Source: Paenibacillus farraposensis
Lineage (GTDB): Bacteria > Bacillota > Bacilli > Paenibacillales > Paenibacillaceae
DNA: 64,000 nucleotides
Direction: 5' to 3'
Assembly (NCBI RefSeq): GCF_020736845.1
Contig: NZ_JAFFQR010000008.1
Coordinates: forward strand, 124,001-188,000
Each line of letters begins with the position of its first letter. The stretch's first letter is position 1. A program made the translations under genes and the position numbers. Positions 9,926 through 18,520 of the stretch are shown piece after piece. Below the pieces are notes generated by a model. That model worked only from the letters and a program-made list of their open reading frames with translations. It ran no database searches and was not told the origin of the DNA.

Positions 9926-11134
9926 TTAATCAATCTCCTGATTTTTGGTTTCGGTACCCAGCACCCCTACTGCCGCCGCTCCGATCAGGATCGCTACGAA
10001 GAAAATGGCAAAGATGACTGGCAAGGTAACACCTTGTCTGACCAGTATTCCGACCACAAAAGGCCCGATGACGCCACCGATGCGTCCAAATGCAGCCGCC
10101 ATGCCCACACCGGTTGAACGGGCTGCTGTCGGATACAATTCAGGGGTATAGGCATACATTGCTCCCCACGCGCCGAGATTGAAAAAGGACAAGCAAATCC
10201 CGGCTGCCAGCAGCATTCCTGCCGTCTCCGAGGTACCAAACCAGATCGCTGATACCGCTGTCAGCAATAAGTAGAGAATCAGTACGAATTTGCGGCCCAG
10301 CTTTTCAATCAAATACGCAGCGGTAAAGTAGCCTGGCAATTGGGCAAGCGTCATGATCAGAACGTACTCAAAGCTTTTAACCAGCTCGAATCCTTTCATG
10401 AACATCATGCTTGGCAGCCACAGGAACATGCCGTAATAGGAAAATACAACCGTAAACCATAAAATCCATAGCATTAGCGTAGACCTGCGGTTTGCCCCTG
10501 ACCAAATCGAAGCCAGACGTTCACGTAACGGAGGCTTGGCGCTTTGCTGCTTGTAACGCGGTGAATCCTCAACCGCCTTGCGTAAATACAGCGCATACAG
10601 CGCAGGGACTGCACCGAGAATAAAGGCCATTTGCCAACCATACTTTGGAATAACAAAATAGGCAATAAGCGCCGAAAGAATCCAGCCTGCCGCCCAGAAG
10701 CTTTCCAGCAATACAACGGCTCTGCCGCGCTCTCTCACAGGCACTGATTCCGACACCAGCGTCGAGGCTACAGGCAACTCCCCGCCCAAACCTGCCCCGG
10801 CGATAAAACGCAATACCAGCAGCATGCCGAGCCCTGTTGCTAAAGCAGACAGGCCGCTGGCAATGGAAAAGATAAGCAGCGTCCACACTAATATGGCGCG
10901 CCTGCCATAACGATCAGCTAAAATCCCGGCCAAAGCGGCCCCAAACATCATTCCGATGGAATTCATCGCCGTCAGCAGGCCAATTTGCTCAGAGTCCAGA
11001 TGCCACTCCTTCGCCAGTACTGCCACTATAAATGAAAGCAGCCCTACATCCATGGCATCAAAAAGCCAACTGAGCCCCGCGCTGAATAGCAGCTTTCTTT
11101 TTTTGGCTGGTGGTAATGAAGTTAATTCACTCAT
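9926..11134 (-). CDS. niaP: MFS transporter, NiaP (niacin uptake)-like
   Basis: 402 aa with twelve predicted membrane helices. It closely resembles Bacillus NiaP/YceI along its N-terminal half: GLSWLFDAMDVGLLSFI, the MFS loop GxLADRYGRR, and GAGLGGELPVASTLVSE followed by VLLESFWAAGW. NiaP imports nicotinate or nicotinamide. A palindrome-like sequence upstream carries an exact ACATCTGT half-site of the kind bound by NiaR. Other aromatic-acid substrates are possible. Confidence 0.8.
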   Translation of the reverse strand: MSELTSLPPAKKRKLLFSAGLSWLFDAMDVGLLSFIVAVLAKEWHLDSEQIGLLTAMNSIGMMFGAALAGILADRYGRRAILVWTLLIFSIASGLSALATGLGMLLVLRFIAGAGLGGELPVASTLVSESVPVRERGRAVVLLESFWAAGWILSALIAYFVIPKYGWQMAFILGAVPALYALYLRKAVEDSPRYKQQSAKPPLRERLASIWSGANRRSTLMLWILWFTVVFSYYGMFLWLPSMMFMKGFELVKSFEYVLIMTLAQLPGYFTAAYLIEKLGRKFVLILYLLLTAVSAIWFGTSETAGMLLAAGICLSFFNLGAWGAMYAYTPELYPTAARSTGVGMAAAFGRIGGVIGPFVVGILVRQGVTLPVIFAIFFVAILIGAAAVGVLGTETKNQEID

Positions 11135-11150
11135 GATTCGCTCTCCCTTA

Positions 11151-11170
11151 AATGTATGTATACAGATGTA
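11151..11170 (-). promoter_or_regulatory. Candidate NiaR operator before niaP
   Basis: On the minus strand the sequence reads ACATCTGTATACATACAT just upstream of the niaP ribosome site. The left half matches the ACAYCTGT half of Firmicute NiaR sites; the right half is degenerate. This rests on recalled motif knowledge, so it is only a candidate. Confidence 0.35.
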
Positions 11171-11246
11171 TATTCAAATGTCTTGTCACCTGTAGCCTAG
11201 CCTCTATTGTATCGCAAGCCTCGTCAGTCTGCGAGTATTTTAACGC

Positions 11247-11278
11247 AAAAAAAACGGAAGATTGCCTTCGGCAATTCT
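11247..11278 (-). terminator. Terminator of the 23-aa gene
   Basis: Hairpin AGATTGCC-ttc-GGCAATTCT with eight A on the plus strand (U-tract on the minus strand). Confidence 0.8.
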
Positions 11279-11301
11279 CCCGCCTTTTCGGAACCTGTCG
11301 C

Positions 11302-11373
11302 TTACCGGTTATGAACCAGACCGATGATCGTCACCATGAGCACCAGCAGCTGGATGAGTGTATCGTTGCTCAT
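11302..11373 (-). CDS. Very small hydrophobic membrane peptide (holin-like toxin type)
   Basis: 23 aa beginning MSNDTLIQLLVLMVTIIGLV and ending HNR: one membrane helix with a charged tail. GGAGG lies 8 nt before the ATG and a good terminator follows 24 nt after the stop, so it looks like a complete tiny transcription unit. The pattern xxDTLxLMxxxxTxI is like the putative holin-like toxin peptides of Firmicutes, often the toxin of type I toxin-antitoxin pairs. No antitoxin RNA could be confirmed. The family call is inference. Confidence 0.55.
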   Translation of the reverse strand: MSNDTLIQLLVLMVTIIGLVHNR

Positions 11374-11512
11374 TCCAAACGCCTCCATCCCATATGAGAT
11401 ACTCCTTCGGCCGTTTCCCCTCTCCCCGGACTGATGACACTTGTTCCCCAATACATACCTATGCAGGCGGCGGGCAGCTTATGATCTTGGTGAATGAAAA
11501 ATCTTCATGCAT

Positions 11513-12187
11513 TTAAGGTTTGATCCAGGAAAGTTGCAAGTCCATTTCCTGAATGCATTCGCGGTTATCATGTTCATCATTGGCCACCAGCGGGGTGACC
11601 GGGTAAATGCTCATATCGCCATGCTCATATGTGTTCAGTAACGGCAGCAAATCCCCGACATTCTGAATGGATGGATTCAGCCATGAATCGATATGCTCGG
11701 GTTCCAGAATAGCCGGCATACGACTGTTGAACTCACGTATATGGCTATTAGCCTGAACCATCACCATCGAACAGGTGCGCAGCGGCTCCTTGCGGCTATC
11801 CTGCCATATTTCGTATAAGCCTGCGACCGCAAACATTTTCTGCTTCGGCAGCACCACTCGCACAGCACATATGCGTTTGCCTAATTTTCTCCAATAAAAA
11901 AACCCGTTGCAAGGAATGATGCAGCGCCGGGTCTCGACCATTTTGCGATAGCTCGGATTAACGCGAACCGTATTGAAATCGGCGTTGACACAATCCTTTC
12001 CCCAGTACGGGATAAACCCCCAACGGAATTCATCAAGCACCCGTTCTCCATCCTGATGCAGCACGATAGGGATATACTGGGTGGGACTCATGTTATAACG
12101 TGTTTTGTAATAATACATCACTCGCTGTATGCCAAAGTGATCCCTTACCTCATCCAGATCAGCCGATAACGAAAATCTTTTGCACAT
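11513..12187 (-). CDS. SOS response-associated peptidase (HMCES/YedK family)
   Basis: 224 aa. SRAP proteins covalently capture abasic sites in single-stranded DNA using the cysteine exposed after Met removal. The start at 12187 places Cys at position 2 (MCKRFSLSADL), as the chemistry requires; the longer in-frame upstream start would not. Other family marks are Asn in ADFNTVRVNPSYRKMV, RRCIIPCNGFFYW and the active-site NSRMPAIL. The usual MCGRF is MCKRF here. Confidence 0.9.
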   Translation of the reverse strand: MCKRFSLSADLDEVRDHFGIQRVMYYYKTRYNMSPTQYIPIVLHQDGERVLDEFRWGFIPYWGKDCVNADFNTVRVNPSYRKMVETRRCIIPCNGFFYWRKLGKRICAVRVVLPKQKMFAVAGLYEIWQDSRKEPLRTCSMVMVQANSHIREFNSRMPAILEPEHIDSWLNPSIQNVGDLLPLLNTYEHGDMSIYPVTPLVANDEHDNRECIQEMDLQLSWIKP

Positions 12188-12335
12188 ATGCGCTTCTTCC
12201 TTCCGCCTTTTTTCAATTATTGTGCGAACATACAAGGAAAAATATGCATACCGTGCAAAAGCGCATGGCAAGAGCATATAACAATATCCCCGCAGCCTGT
12301 GCAGCTACGGGGATACATACTACCTGAGATCGGTT

Positions 12336-13229
12336 TTATTTCTTTTCAACTGCGTGACCGCCGAACTCATTGCGAAGCGCAGCAACTACTTTACCGTTAA
12401 ACGTATCTGTATCCAGAGAGCGGTAACGCATCAGCAGGGACAAAGCAATGACAGGAGTGGCCGCCTGAAGATCCAGTGCTTCTTCAACGGTCCATTTGCC
12501 TTCACCGGAAGAGTGCATAACACCACGGATTTCATCCAAATTCGCATCCTTGGAAAAGGCACGTTCAGTCAAGCCCATCAGCCAGGAGCGAATAACGGAC
12601 CCGTTGTTCCAAACACGCGCTACTTGCTCATAGTCAAATTCAAAGTTGCTTTTTTCCAGTACTTCAAAGCCTTCACCAATAGAAGCCATCATACCGTATT
12701 CCACACCGTTATGAACCATTTTGAGAAAATGTCCGCTGCCGGATTTACCAGCATACAGATAGCCATTTTCCACCGCTGTATCGCGGAAAATGGGTTCAAC
12801 CACTGCCCATGCTTCCGGATCGCCGCCGACCATGTAACAAGCGCCATGACGCGCGCCTTCCATACCGCCGGAAGTTCCTGCATCCATGAAGCTGATGCCG
12901 TGATCTTTCAGACGGGTATGACGAGCAATGGACTCCTTGTAATGAGAGTTGCCGCCTTCAATAATGATGTCTCCTTTGGACAGTAACGGTTGAAGCTGAT
13001 CCAACACAGTATCCACAATTTGATGGGGAACCATAATCCACAGCACTCTCGGAGATTGTGTAGCTTGAACAAGCTCCTCTAATGTAGAAGCACCTGTAGC
13101 GCCATACTCCTTCAATTCTTGAATCGCTGCTGCATTCACGTCATAAGCAACCACTTCATGCTTATGATCGATCAGGTTTCTGCCGAGATTCAAGCCCATT
13201 TTTCCCAAACCAATTAGTCCAATTTGCAT
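12336..13229 (-). CDS. gnd: 6-phosphogluconate dehydrogenase (short form)
   Basis: 297 aa, the short YqeC-type enzyme lacking the C-terminal extension of the 470-aa form. It oxidatively decarboxylates 6-phosphogluconate to ribulose 5-phosphate. It has the N-terminal Rossmann motif GLIGLGKMGLNLGRNL, the substrate loop DAGTSGGMEGARHG and the catalytic region SGHFLKMVHNGVEYGMM. The start at 13229 follows GGAGG. It lies 48 bp downstream of zwf, so both are probably one operon. Confidence 0.93.
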   Translation of the reverse strand: MQIGLIGLGKMGLNLGRNLIDHKHEVVAYDVNAAAIQELKEYGATGASTLEELVQATQSPRVLWIMVPHQIVDTVLDQLQPLLSKGDIIIEGGNSHYKESIARHTRLKDHGISFMDAGTSGGMEGARHGACYMVGGDPEAWAVVEPIFRDTAVENGYLYAGKSGSGHFLKMVHNGVEYGMMASIGEGFEVLEKSNFEFDYEQVARVWNNGSVIRSWLMGLTERAFSKDANLDEIRGVMHSSGEGKWTVEEALDLQAATPVIALSLLMRYRSLDTDTFNGKVVAALRNEFGGHAVEKK

Positions 13230-13277
13230 TGTAAAGGCCTCCTGCCGTAGCAAAATTATATTGTAACCTGCTAATGA

Positions 13278-14780
13278 TTAAGCGCGAACAACTGCTTTTT
13301 CAGCACTTTCTGACTTTTGGTCAAGCCACCAGGCAAAGCCCTGTTCCTGTAACAATTGATCCGAGGCTTTCGGACCATAAGAGCCTGCTGCATAGATGTG
13401 AAGCGGAACCTCCCCACGTGCAAAAGCTTCCAGTACGGGTTGTACCCACATCCAAGAAAGCTCGACTTCATTCCAGTGAGCGAAGAAGGTGGAATCGCCG
13501 CGCAGCGCATCAAAGATAAGGCGCTCATAAGCTTCCGGTACATCCTTATCATCGGTATTATAGTTCATCAGAACGGTTTCCAGATGACCATTATCCAGCG
13601 GGTCTTTACTGTTCAGACGCAGGGTTATCTTTTCATCCGGATTCACATGAATAACAAGTAAGTTTGCTTCAGATGACTGCCCTTGAGCAGCATATGGATC
13701 TGTGCTGTCTTTTTTGAACTCCACAACAATACGTGTGGATTTTTCTTTCATGCGTTTACCGGTGCGAATATAAAATGGCACACCTGACCACTGCTCATTG
13801 TCAATCCATAGACGAGCAGAGATAAATGTATCATTTTGCGAATCAGGCGCAATTCCCGGTTCTTCTTTATAGGAAGGAACTGCGGTTCCGTTAATCTCAC
13901 CGCTCGTATACTGCCCTCTAACCACGCTGGAGGCGATATCCGAAGGATCAAGTGGACGGAGCGCCTGCATAACTTTGGTTTTTTCGTCACGCACCTGATC
14001 AGCGGTTACATGCGCAGGCTTGTTCATGGCTGCCATCATCAGCACCTGCAGCATGTGATTTTGTACCATGTCACGAATCGCTCCGGAATGATCGTAGTAT
14101 CCTGCGCGCTCCTCAACCCCCACGATCTCAGAAGCGGTAATTTGTACATTGGCAATGTACTGATTGTTCCATACCCCCTGGAGTAATGGATTAGCAAATT
14201 TCAAGGCTTCCAGGTTCTGCACCATTGGCTTGCCCAAATAATGGTCAATGCGATAAATCTCATCCTCGGCAAATGTTCTGCTCAAGCGATCATTAAGCTC
14301 ACGGGCCGATTCCAGATCGTGCCCAAACGGTTTTTCGATAATGAGTCGTTTCCAGCCCTTGGTTTCGGCCAAACCACTTTCCCGAATATTGAGAGCGATC
14401 ACATCAAAAAATTCCGGCGCCACCGATAAGTAAAACATGCGGTTCCCCGGAATTCCCAAGTCATTTTCGCGTTGCTCAGCAAGTTGCAGCAGATTTTTAT
14501 AATCTTGCGGATGATTAACGTTCAAAGCGCAATAGCGGAAAGCACTCAAAAATTGATCCATCTGTGCACGATCATCATTCACCTGTCTGGAAAAATCCTT
14601 AATGGATTGCTCTACATTACTTTGAAACTGCTCGTCAGCCACTTCACGGCGCCCCATCCCAATGACAGAAAAGGAAGCCGGAATTTTACCTTCTACAAAC
14701 AAATTATACAAGGCAGGGTAAATTTTGCGTTTTGCCAAATCCCCTGTCGCTCCAAACAAGACAAAAGTCATTGAATCCAT
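13278..14780 (-). CDS. zwf: Glucose-6-phosphate 1-dehydrogenase
   Basis: 500 aa, normal length. It oxidises glucose 6-phosphate to the lactone with NADP, the entry to the pentose phosphate pathway. The nucleotide-binding motif GATGDLAKRKIYPALYN is at residues 9-25 and the catalytic RIDHYLGKPMVQN region is near residue 175. The start is ATG 14780, with GAAGGAA upstream. gnd follows. Confidence 0.96.
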   Translation of the reverse strand: MDSMTFVLFGATGDLAKRKIYPALYNLFVEGKIPASFSVIGMGRREVADEQFQSNVEQSIKDFSRQVNDDRAQMDQFLSAFRYCALNVNHPQDYKNLLQLAEQRENDLGIPGNRMFYLSVAPEFFDVIALNIRESGLAETKGWKRLIIEKPFGHDLESARELNDRLSRTFAEDEIYRIDHYLGKPMVQNLEALKFANPLLQGVWNNQYIANVQITASEIVGVEERAGYYDHSGAIRDMVQNHMLQVLMMAAMNKPAHVTADQVRDEKTKVMQALRPLDPSDIASSVVRGQYTSGEINGTAVPSYKEEPGIAPDSQNDTFISARLWIDNEQWSGVPFYIRTGKRMKEKSTRIVVEFKKDSTDPYAAQGQSSEANLLVIHVNPDEKITLRLNSKDPLDNGHLETVLMNYNTDDKDVPEAYERLIFDALRGDSTFFAHWNEVELSWMWVQPVLEAFARGEVPLHIYAAGSYGPKASDQLLQEQGFAWWLDQKSESAEKAVVRA

Positions 14781-14991
14781 GAATTATTCCTTCTTCCCAT
14801 TTTAAAGATGAGGTTATTAAAAGTTACCTGCAGAATTAACGCAACCCATAATACACCCAAAATAAGGGGAAAGTCAATCAAATTTCAGCGAAATCGTGAA
14901 CATTGGATATATACTGCTATGATAACGTTTTCTATGGTATGATTGACAAAAGGAAAGTGAAAAAATGTTACAGTTGCTCTAACATGTTATA

Positions 14992-15027
14992 GTTACTATT
15001 GGTATACGGAGTTACTTTTAGTATACT
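14992..15027 (+). promoter_or_regulatory. Promoter and tandem operators of the HxlR/YodB-like gene
   Basis: Two direct copies of GTTACTWTTRGTATAC lie at 14992-15007 and 15011-15026, 19 bp apart. They overlap a promoter with -35 TTGGTA (14999-15004), 17-nt spacing and -10 TATACT (15022-15027). This placement fits autorepression. The core TTACTWTTNGTAW recurs in the nitroreductase promoter at 16615-16627. Confidence 0.6.
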
Positions 15028-15061
15028 GTTTAAAACAAACAATGAAATTGAGGGGATTCAG

Positions 15062-15382
15062 ATGAGCGACGACAGGCAGCCCAAGCTTTTGTGTGGTAAG
15101 GTTGAACAATCCTTTCAGATCATCAGCAAAAAATGGACCGCTCTCATCATTCATACTTTGATGGAACATCCCAAACGATTCAGTGAAATTCATGCCTCTA
15201 TACCTGATCTTAGCAAACGTATGCTGAACGAACGCATCAAGGAATTAGAGCTTTCCGGTCTGATCCTTCGCAATGTCATCGCCGAACGGCCTGTGCGTAC
15301 CGAGTATTGTCTGACACGCAAAGGGAAAGAGCTGGGTGATGCATTGAATGGTGTAGAGATCTGGGCCGAAAGATGGCTTTAA
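15062..15382 (+). CDS. HxlR-family redox regulator, YodB-like
   Basis: 106 aa winged helix-turn-helix. The sequence CGKVEQSFQIISKKWTALIIHTLMEHPKRFSEI aligns well with Bacillus YodB, including the single conserved N-terminal Cys (Cys11 here), which in YodB senses quinones and diamide by thiol oxidation. YodB represses azoreductase and nitroreductase genes; both kinds occur in this window. GAGGGG precedes the ATG at 15062, and an upstream in-frame start would lie inside the operator. Function as a quinone sensor is inferred. Confidence 0.8.
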   Translation: MSDDRQPKLLCGKVEQSFQIISKKWTALIIHTLMEHPKRFSEIHASIPDLSKRMLNERIKELELSGLILRNVIAERPVRTEYCLTRKGKELGDALNGVEIWAERWL

Positions 15383-15390
15383 CCGCGAAT

Positions 15391-15423
15391 AGGAGATCGT
15401 CATACACGATCTCCTGTTATTGT
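15391..15423 (+). terminator. Terminator after the HxlR gene
   Basis: Arms AGGAGATCGT and ACGATCTCCT, then a weak T-rich stretch. Confidence 0.65.
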
Positions 15424-15526
15424 GTGTTCCGGCAAGGATCATCATACAAGCGATGGTACGAAAAAACTGGCACTTTTACGTGACAATCCATGATTTTGGG
15501 GAATGAGCCGGGAAAGGATGAGACAG

Positions 15527-15826
15527 ATGGCATTTGGCATTAACCGACAGGAGCTTGCCGCCTGGAAACGAGAGGTCAGTCGCGGTGAAATTGCGTTTCT
15601 GACGCATTACTGGCTGGATGATCGTTTCCCGGGAAATACGACGGTCACCAAGGTAGGGTGCTCTGATTTGGACAAGCTGCGTTTGTGGTGCGGCAATAAC
15701 GGCTTGAACCCCCGATATATCCATCAGCGTCAGCCCTATCCTCATTTTGATCTGATCGGCAGCAAACAAACGGAAATTTTACGTAAGTACGGCATAAGCG
15801 ATCAATTAAAGCGCTTCGCCCTTTAG
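15527..15826 (+). CDS. Conserved hypothetical protein, YneQ-like
   Basis: 99 aa starting MAFGINRQELAAWKREVSRG, with a conserved core EIAFLTHYWLDDRFPGNTTVTKVGCSDL. It resembles small uncharacterised Bacillus YneQ-type proteins in length and core. The start at 15527 has GGAAAGG 9 nt upstream; two earlier in-frame ATGs are worse placed. The function is unknown; no signal peptide or membrane helix is seen. Confidence 0.7.
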   Translation: MAFGINRQELAAWKREVSRGEIAFLTHYWLDDRFPGNTTVTKVGCSDLDKLRLWCGNNGLNPRYIHQRQPYPHFDLIGSKQTEILRKYGISDQLKRFAL

Positions 15827-15855
15827 TCTGAGACAGATACACATCCATCCTTATA

Positions 15856-15878
15856 GCCGCAGCTCCTAAAGCTGCGGT
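15856..15878 (+). terminator. Hairpin after the YneQ-like gene
   Basis: CCGCAGCT-cctaa-AGCTGCGG with only a short T-rich tail; probable terminator. Confidence 0.5.
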
Positions 15879-15908
15879 ATTTGGGTTGCACTTAAACGGG
15901 AACATCCC

Positions 15909-15957
15909 AAAAATGACCTCAAAACCCACGGTAAAGTGGAGGATGAGGTCATTTTTT
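15909..15957. terminator. Bidirectional terminator
   Basis: AAAAATGACCTC paired with GAGGTCATTTTTT between two convergent genes. Confidence 0.8.
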
Positions 15958-15985
15958 ATAGCCAATTTCTATTCAAAGTAGGGTC

Positions 15986-16588
15986 TTACTTAAACGTTTT
16001 TACGCGTTCTTCAATAGGCTGGAATTCTTTATCGCCAGGTTGGAAGGTTGGTTTGCCGAATGGCATTTCAGCAATCAGTTTCCAGTGCTCAGGGATGTTC
16101 CATTCATTTTTCACTTTTTCGTCGATCAGAGGGTTGTAATGCTGAAGGGATGCCCCGAGTCCTTCTTGCTCCAGAGCTGTCCATACAACGAGTTGCAGCA
16201 TACCGTTGGATTGGTTGGCCCAGATCGGGAAATTGTCTGCATATGCTTCAAATTGTTGCTGCAGTCCAGCTACAACATTGTTGTCTTCAAAGAACAGCAC
16301 GGTTCCGTAGCCGCTGCGGAAGCCATTCATTTTCTCAGCAGTAGACTTAAACTGCTCCTCGTTGCCTACAACCTCACGCAAGATGTTCTCCGTAATATTC
16401 CACAGTTTGTCATGATGCTCTCCGAGCAATACCACTGCGCGTGAAGTTTGAGAGTTAAAAGAGGTCGGTGTATATTTCACAGCTTCCTCTACAATCTCTT
16501 GAATCCGTTGATCAGAGATTACTTGTTCTTTGCTAATACCATAATAGGAACGTCTTTCTTTCAGAGCTGTGAAAAAGTCTTTGGACAT
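15986..16588 (-). CDS. Nitroreductase family oxidoreductase (Frm2-like)
   Basis: 200 aa FMN-dependent enzyme of the nitroreductase superfamily, fungal Frm2/bacterial subgroup. It has the N-terminal MSKDFFTALKERRSYYGI, the substrate loop TPTSFNSQTSRAVVLLG, and EGLGASLQHYNPLID near the C-terminus. It probably reduces nitro-aromatics or quinones. Its promoter carries the same motif as the YodB-like gene 0.6 kb away, so it is a likely target of that regulator. Confidence 0.88.
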   Translation of the reverse strand: MSKDFFTALKERRSYYGISKEQVISDQRIQEIVEEAVKYTPTSFNSQTSRAVVLLGEHHDKLWNITENILREVVGNEEQFKSTAEKMNGFRSGYGTVLFFEDNNVVAGLQQQFEAYADNFPIWANQSNGMLQLVVWTALEQEGLGASLQHYNPLIDEKVKNEWNIPEHWKLIAEMPFGKPTFQPGDKEFQPIEERVKTFK

Positions 16589-16614
16589 TTTTGTTACCTC
16601 CTGAGAAAATTTAA

Positions 16615-16656
16615 TTACTTTTCGTAACCAAATGTATAATATATATATCTTAATGT
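16615..16656 (-). promoter_or_regulatory. Nitroreductase promoter with YodB-like operator
   Basis: On the minus strand TTGACA and TATACA-like hexamers lie in an AT-rich stretch. Immediately downstream is the palindrome TTAC-N5-GTAA (16615-16627), matching TTACTWTTNGTAW found twice at the HxlR gene. Confidence 0.55.
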
Positions 16657-16695
16657 CAAGAGATTTTTTAAAAATATTACCAGCCGCCTGAACGT

Positions 16696-16968
16696 TTATA
16701 CATCGCCTTTGTATTTTTTCTCACTGGAAGAGGTGTGTTTGGTTGCATCCTTGTCGAATTCCTCCTGTTGTTCCAGCTTCAAATCCTCGACAGGAATAGC
16801 ATCTACTGTCTGCTCACTTTCAAAACGGTCAAAGAGGCTCTCCTGCTCCGTCGGATACTGCTCTGCATGATCCCGGCTTACGGGCTGCTCCTGAGCGTCA
16901 TGCTCCATTCTCCCTCTTCGTTCCTTCCCATCATTCTGATCGTGCAGTTCATTGTCAAATGGGGCCAT
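16696..16968 (-). CDS. Small acidic hydrophilic protein
   Basis: 90 aa, very rich in Glu, Asp and Gln, with no hydrophobic core and probably disordered. The start MAPFDNELHDQND at 16968 follows AGGGAAG. No family is recognised. Such proteins are common as stress or spore-associated proteins in this genus, but nothing here proves that. Confidence 0.6.
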   Translation of the reverse strand: MAPFDNELHDQNDGKERRGRMEHDAQEQPVSRDHAEQYPTEQESLFDRFESEQTVDAIPVEDLKLEQQEEFDKDATKHTSSSEKKYKGDV

Positions 16969-17036
16969 TGTTGCTTCCCTCCCTATCGGTCTGGTTGTCA
17001 CAGTATACTTTTACCTTTCAGAACAAGGATTAAACG

Positions 17037-17070
17037 CAAAAAAGAGAAAATCTCCGTAAAGATTTTCTCT
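17037..17070 (-). terminator. Terminator
   Basis: AGAGAAAATCT and AGATTTTCTCT around a 6-nt loop, with A-run on the plus strand. It ends the 17102-17967 transcript. Confidence 0.8.
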
Positions 17071-17101
17071 TCCCATGTTCCTATTTGGATCACGTATTGG
17101 A

Positions 17102-17428
17102 TTATTCCGGACGGGATGAGCCCGTACATTCATGAAAAAGATGAGGCTCCAGCTTTTTTCCCTCAACGAGCTTCTGTACCAGTTGTGTGCCCGCAGCGGG
17201 CGTCATCTGGCCATACCAGTCGCCTTGAGGATAGACGATCACCACCGCAGTATCGTGACAGCGGCCATTACAGCGAGTTCTGGTCGTATGAATATAGGTT
17301 TCCGCGTTTTGCTTGCGGATTTCTTCCCGGATTGCTTGTGTCACTTCTTCACCGTCATGACGCATACATGTGCCTCCATTACAGATCAGCACATGATGCT
17401 TCATCGGTTCCAATTCAAATATAGCCAT
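17102..17428 (-). CDS. Thioredoxin-like (2Fe-2S) ferredoxin domain protein
   Basis: 108 aa. The four cysteines (CNGGTCMR near residue 16 and RCNGRCHDTAV near residue 52) have the spacing of the thioredoxin-like [2Fe-2S] ferredoxin family, so it probably carries a cluster and transfers electrons. The partner is unknown. The start at 17428 (MAIFELEPMKHHV) has AGGGG upstream. It follows the phosphodiesterase gene by about 30 bp, likely in the same operon. Confidence 0.75.
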   Translation of the reverse strand: MAIFELEPMKHHVLICNGGTCMRHDGEEVTQAIREEIRKQNAETYIHTTRTRCNGRCHDTAVVIVYPQGDWYGQMTPAAGTQLVQKLVEGKKLEPHLFHECTGSSRPE

Positions 17429-17460
17429 AGCTTCCCCTTTGATCAACGGTTGTAGGTTTA

Positions 17461-17961
17461 TTAATGTTTATCTGGGTAAAGAACGAGCTGTGCTTCGAGC
17501 CGCCCGGCTTCCAGGGTTAGCACGATGAATGAATATTCATCCTCACCACGCTTGTCCGTCGGAGAACCGGGATTCAGGACAAGCAGTTCTCCTACTCTTT
17601 TGATCACCGGAATATGCGAATGTCCATAAATCACACAATCCAACGGTTCTCCCTTGAACGTATTCAGCGCAATATTTTCTGTCGAGCCGCGCCAGCCGTG
17701 GCCGTGAACCATACCAATTCGTTTGCCCCGGGCTTCAACGATGCGTTGATAGCCGAGACGATCTACGATGTCTATTCCATCATTGTTTCCGGCAATCCCT
17801 TGTACAGGTGCAAATTCAGCCAGGCGTTCATATACGAACCAGTCTGTCCAGTCTCCGGCATGGAGAATCAGATCACTGTCTTTTAACTCCTGAACAAGCC
17901 GACTGGGAAGCGCTTTGCTTCGATACGGCATATGTGTATCGGAAAGTACGACGATTTTCAT
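17461..17961 (-). CDS. Metallophosphoesterase, YfcE/YsnB type
   Basis: 166 aa calcineurin-like phosphoesterase. The metal-binding motifs are in order: SDTHMP, HAGDWTD, GNNDG, VHGHGWRG and YGHSHIP. The family cleaves phosphodiesters such as cyclic nucleotides in vitro; the cellular substrate is unknown. The start is ATG 17961, with GGAG upstream; an in-frame TTG six nucleotides before is less likely. Confidence 0.87.
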   Translation of the reverse strand: MKIVVLSDTHMPYRSKALPSRLVQELKDSDLILHAGDWTDWFVYERLAEFAPVQGIAGNNDGIDIVDRLGYQRIVEARGKRIGMVHGHGWRGSTENIALNTFKGEPLDCVIYGHSHIPVIKRVGELLVLNPGSPTDKRGEDEYSFIVLTLEAGRLEAQLVLYPDKH

Positions 17962-17985
17962 ATTCAATTCTCCTTACCGGTATCT

Positions 17986-18420
17986 TTACACAGACGAGGT
18001 CTGGTGCCCAATCCGCTGCTGGAGTGCCTGCTCCAGATCACGCAGCGTGATGGTCTCGAAAAACGCCTGTATTTTCTGCTCCGCCACGGCATATAAACCA
18101 TCCAACAAAGCGTCTATATTCTTGCCTACCTCGCAATTATGATTGCTGTCGGTATGAATGGCAAACAGCGGACCTTCATCCTTGGTCGCTTCATATACCA
18201 TTTTTAGATTCATATTAGAGCTCGACATGCTCAAACGAAAGCCGCGTGCTCCCGGCGAGGAGTCAACCAGTCCGGCTTGCTTGAGCTTGCTCATAATTCT
18301 CCTGACAACGACCGGATTGGTATTAATGCTCGAAGCGATAAGTGTCGAGGTCATTCGCTCAGGCGCTCCTTCAGCCAGTAGAAGCAGACAATGGATACTT
18401 ACGGAAAAATGGGTACTCAT
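17986..18420 (-). CDS. Rrf2-family transcriptional regulator (YwnA-like)
   Basis: 144 aa. The winged helix-turn-helix has the Rrf2 pattern MSTHFSVSIHCLLLLA, followed by SSINTNPVVVRRIMSKLKQAGLV as recognition helix and wing. The cysteine triad of NsrR or IscR is absent; there is one Cys (NCEVGK), so it is more like YwnA/YwgB regulators that lack a cluster. AAGGTGG precedes the ATG. The target is unknown. Confidence 0.85.
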   Translation of the reverse strand: MSTHFSVSIHCLLLLAEGAPERMTSTLIASSINTNPVVVRRIMSKLKQAGLVDSSPGARGFRLSMSSSNMNLKMVYEATKDEGPLFAIHTDSNHNCEVGKNIDALLDGLYAVAEQKIQAFFETITLRDLEQALQQRIGHQTSSV

Positions 18421-18520
18421 GTTAACCACCTTTTAATGTGTGCCTCATTGAATGATTGTGTAAAATATATAACTACATCATACCACAATACAGAGGCGCC
18501 GACACAGCGCTTGCTGCGCT

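Noticed and set aside
12286..12316. Hairpin TATCCCCG...CGGGGATA after gnd as a terminator
   Set aside because: Good stem, but no U-tract on either side; not listed as a terminator.
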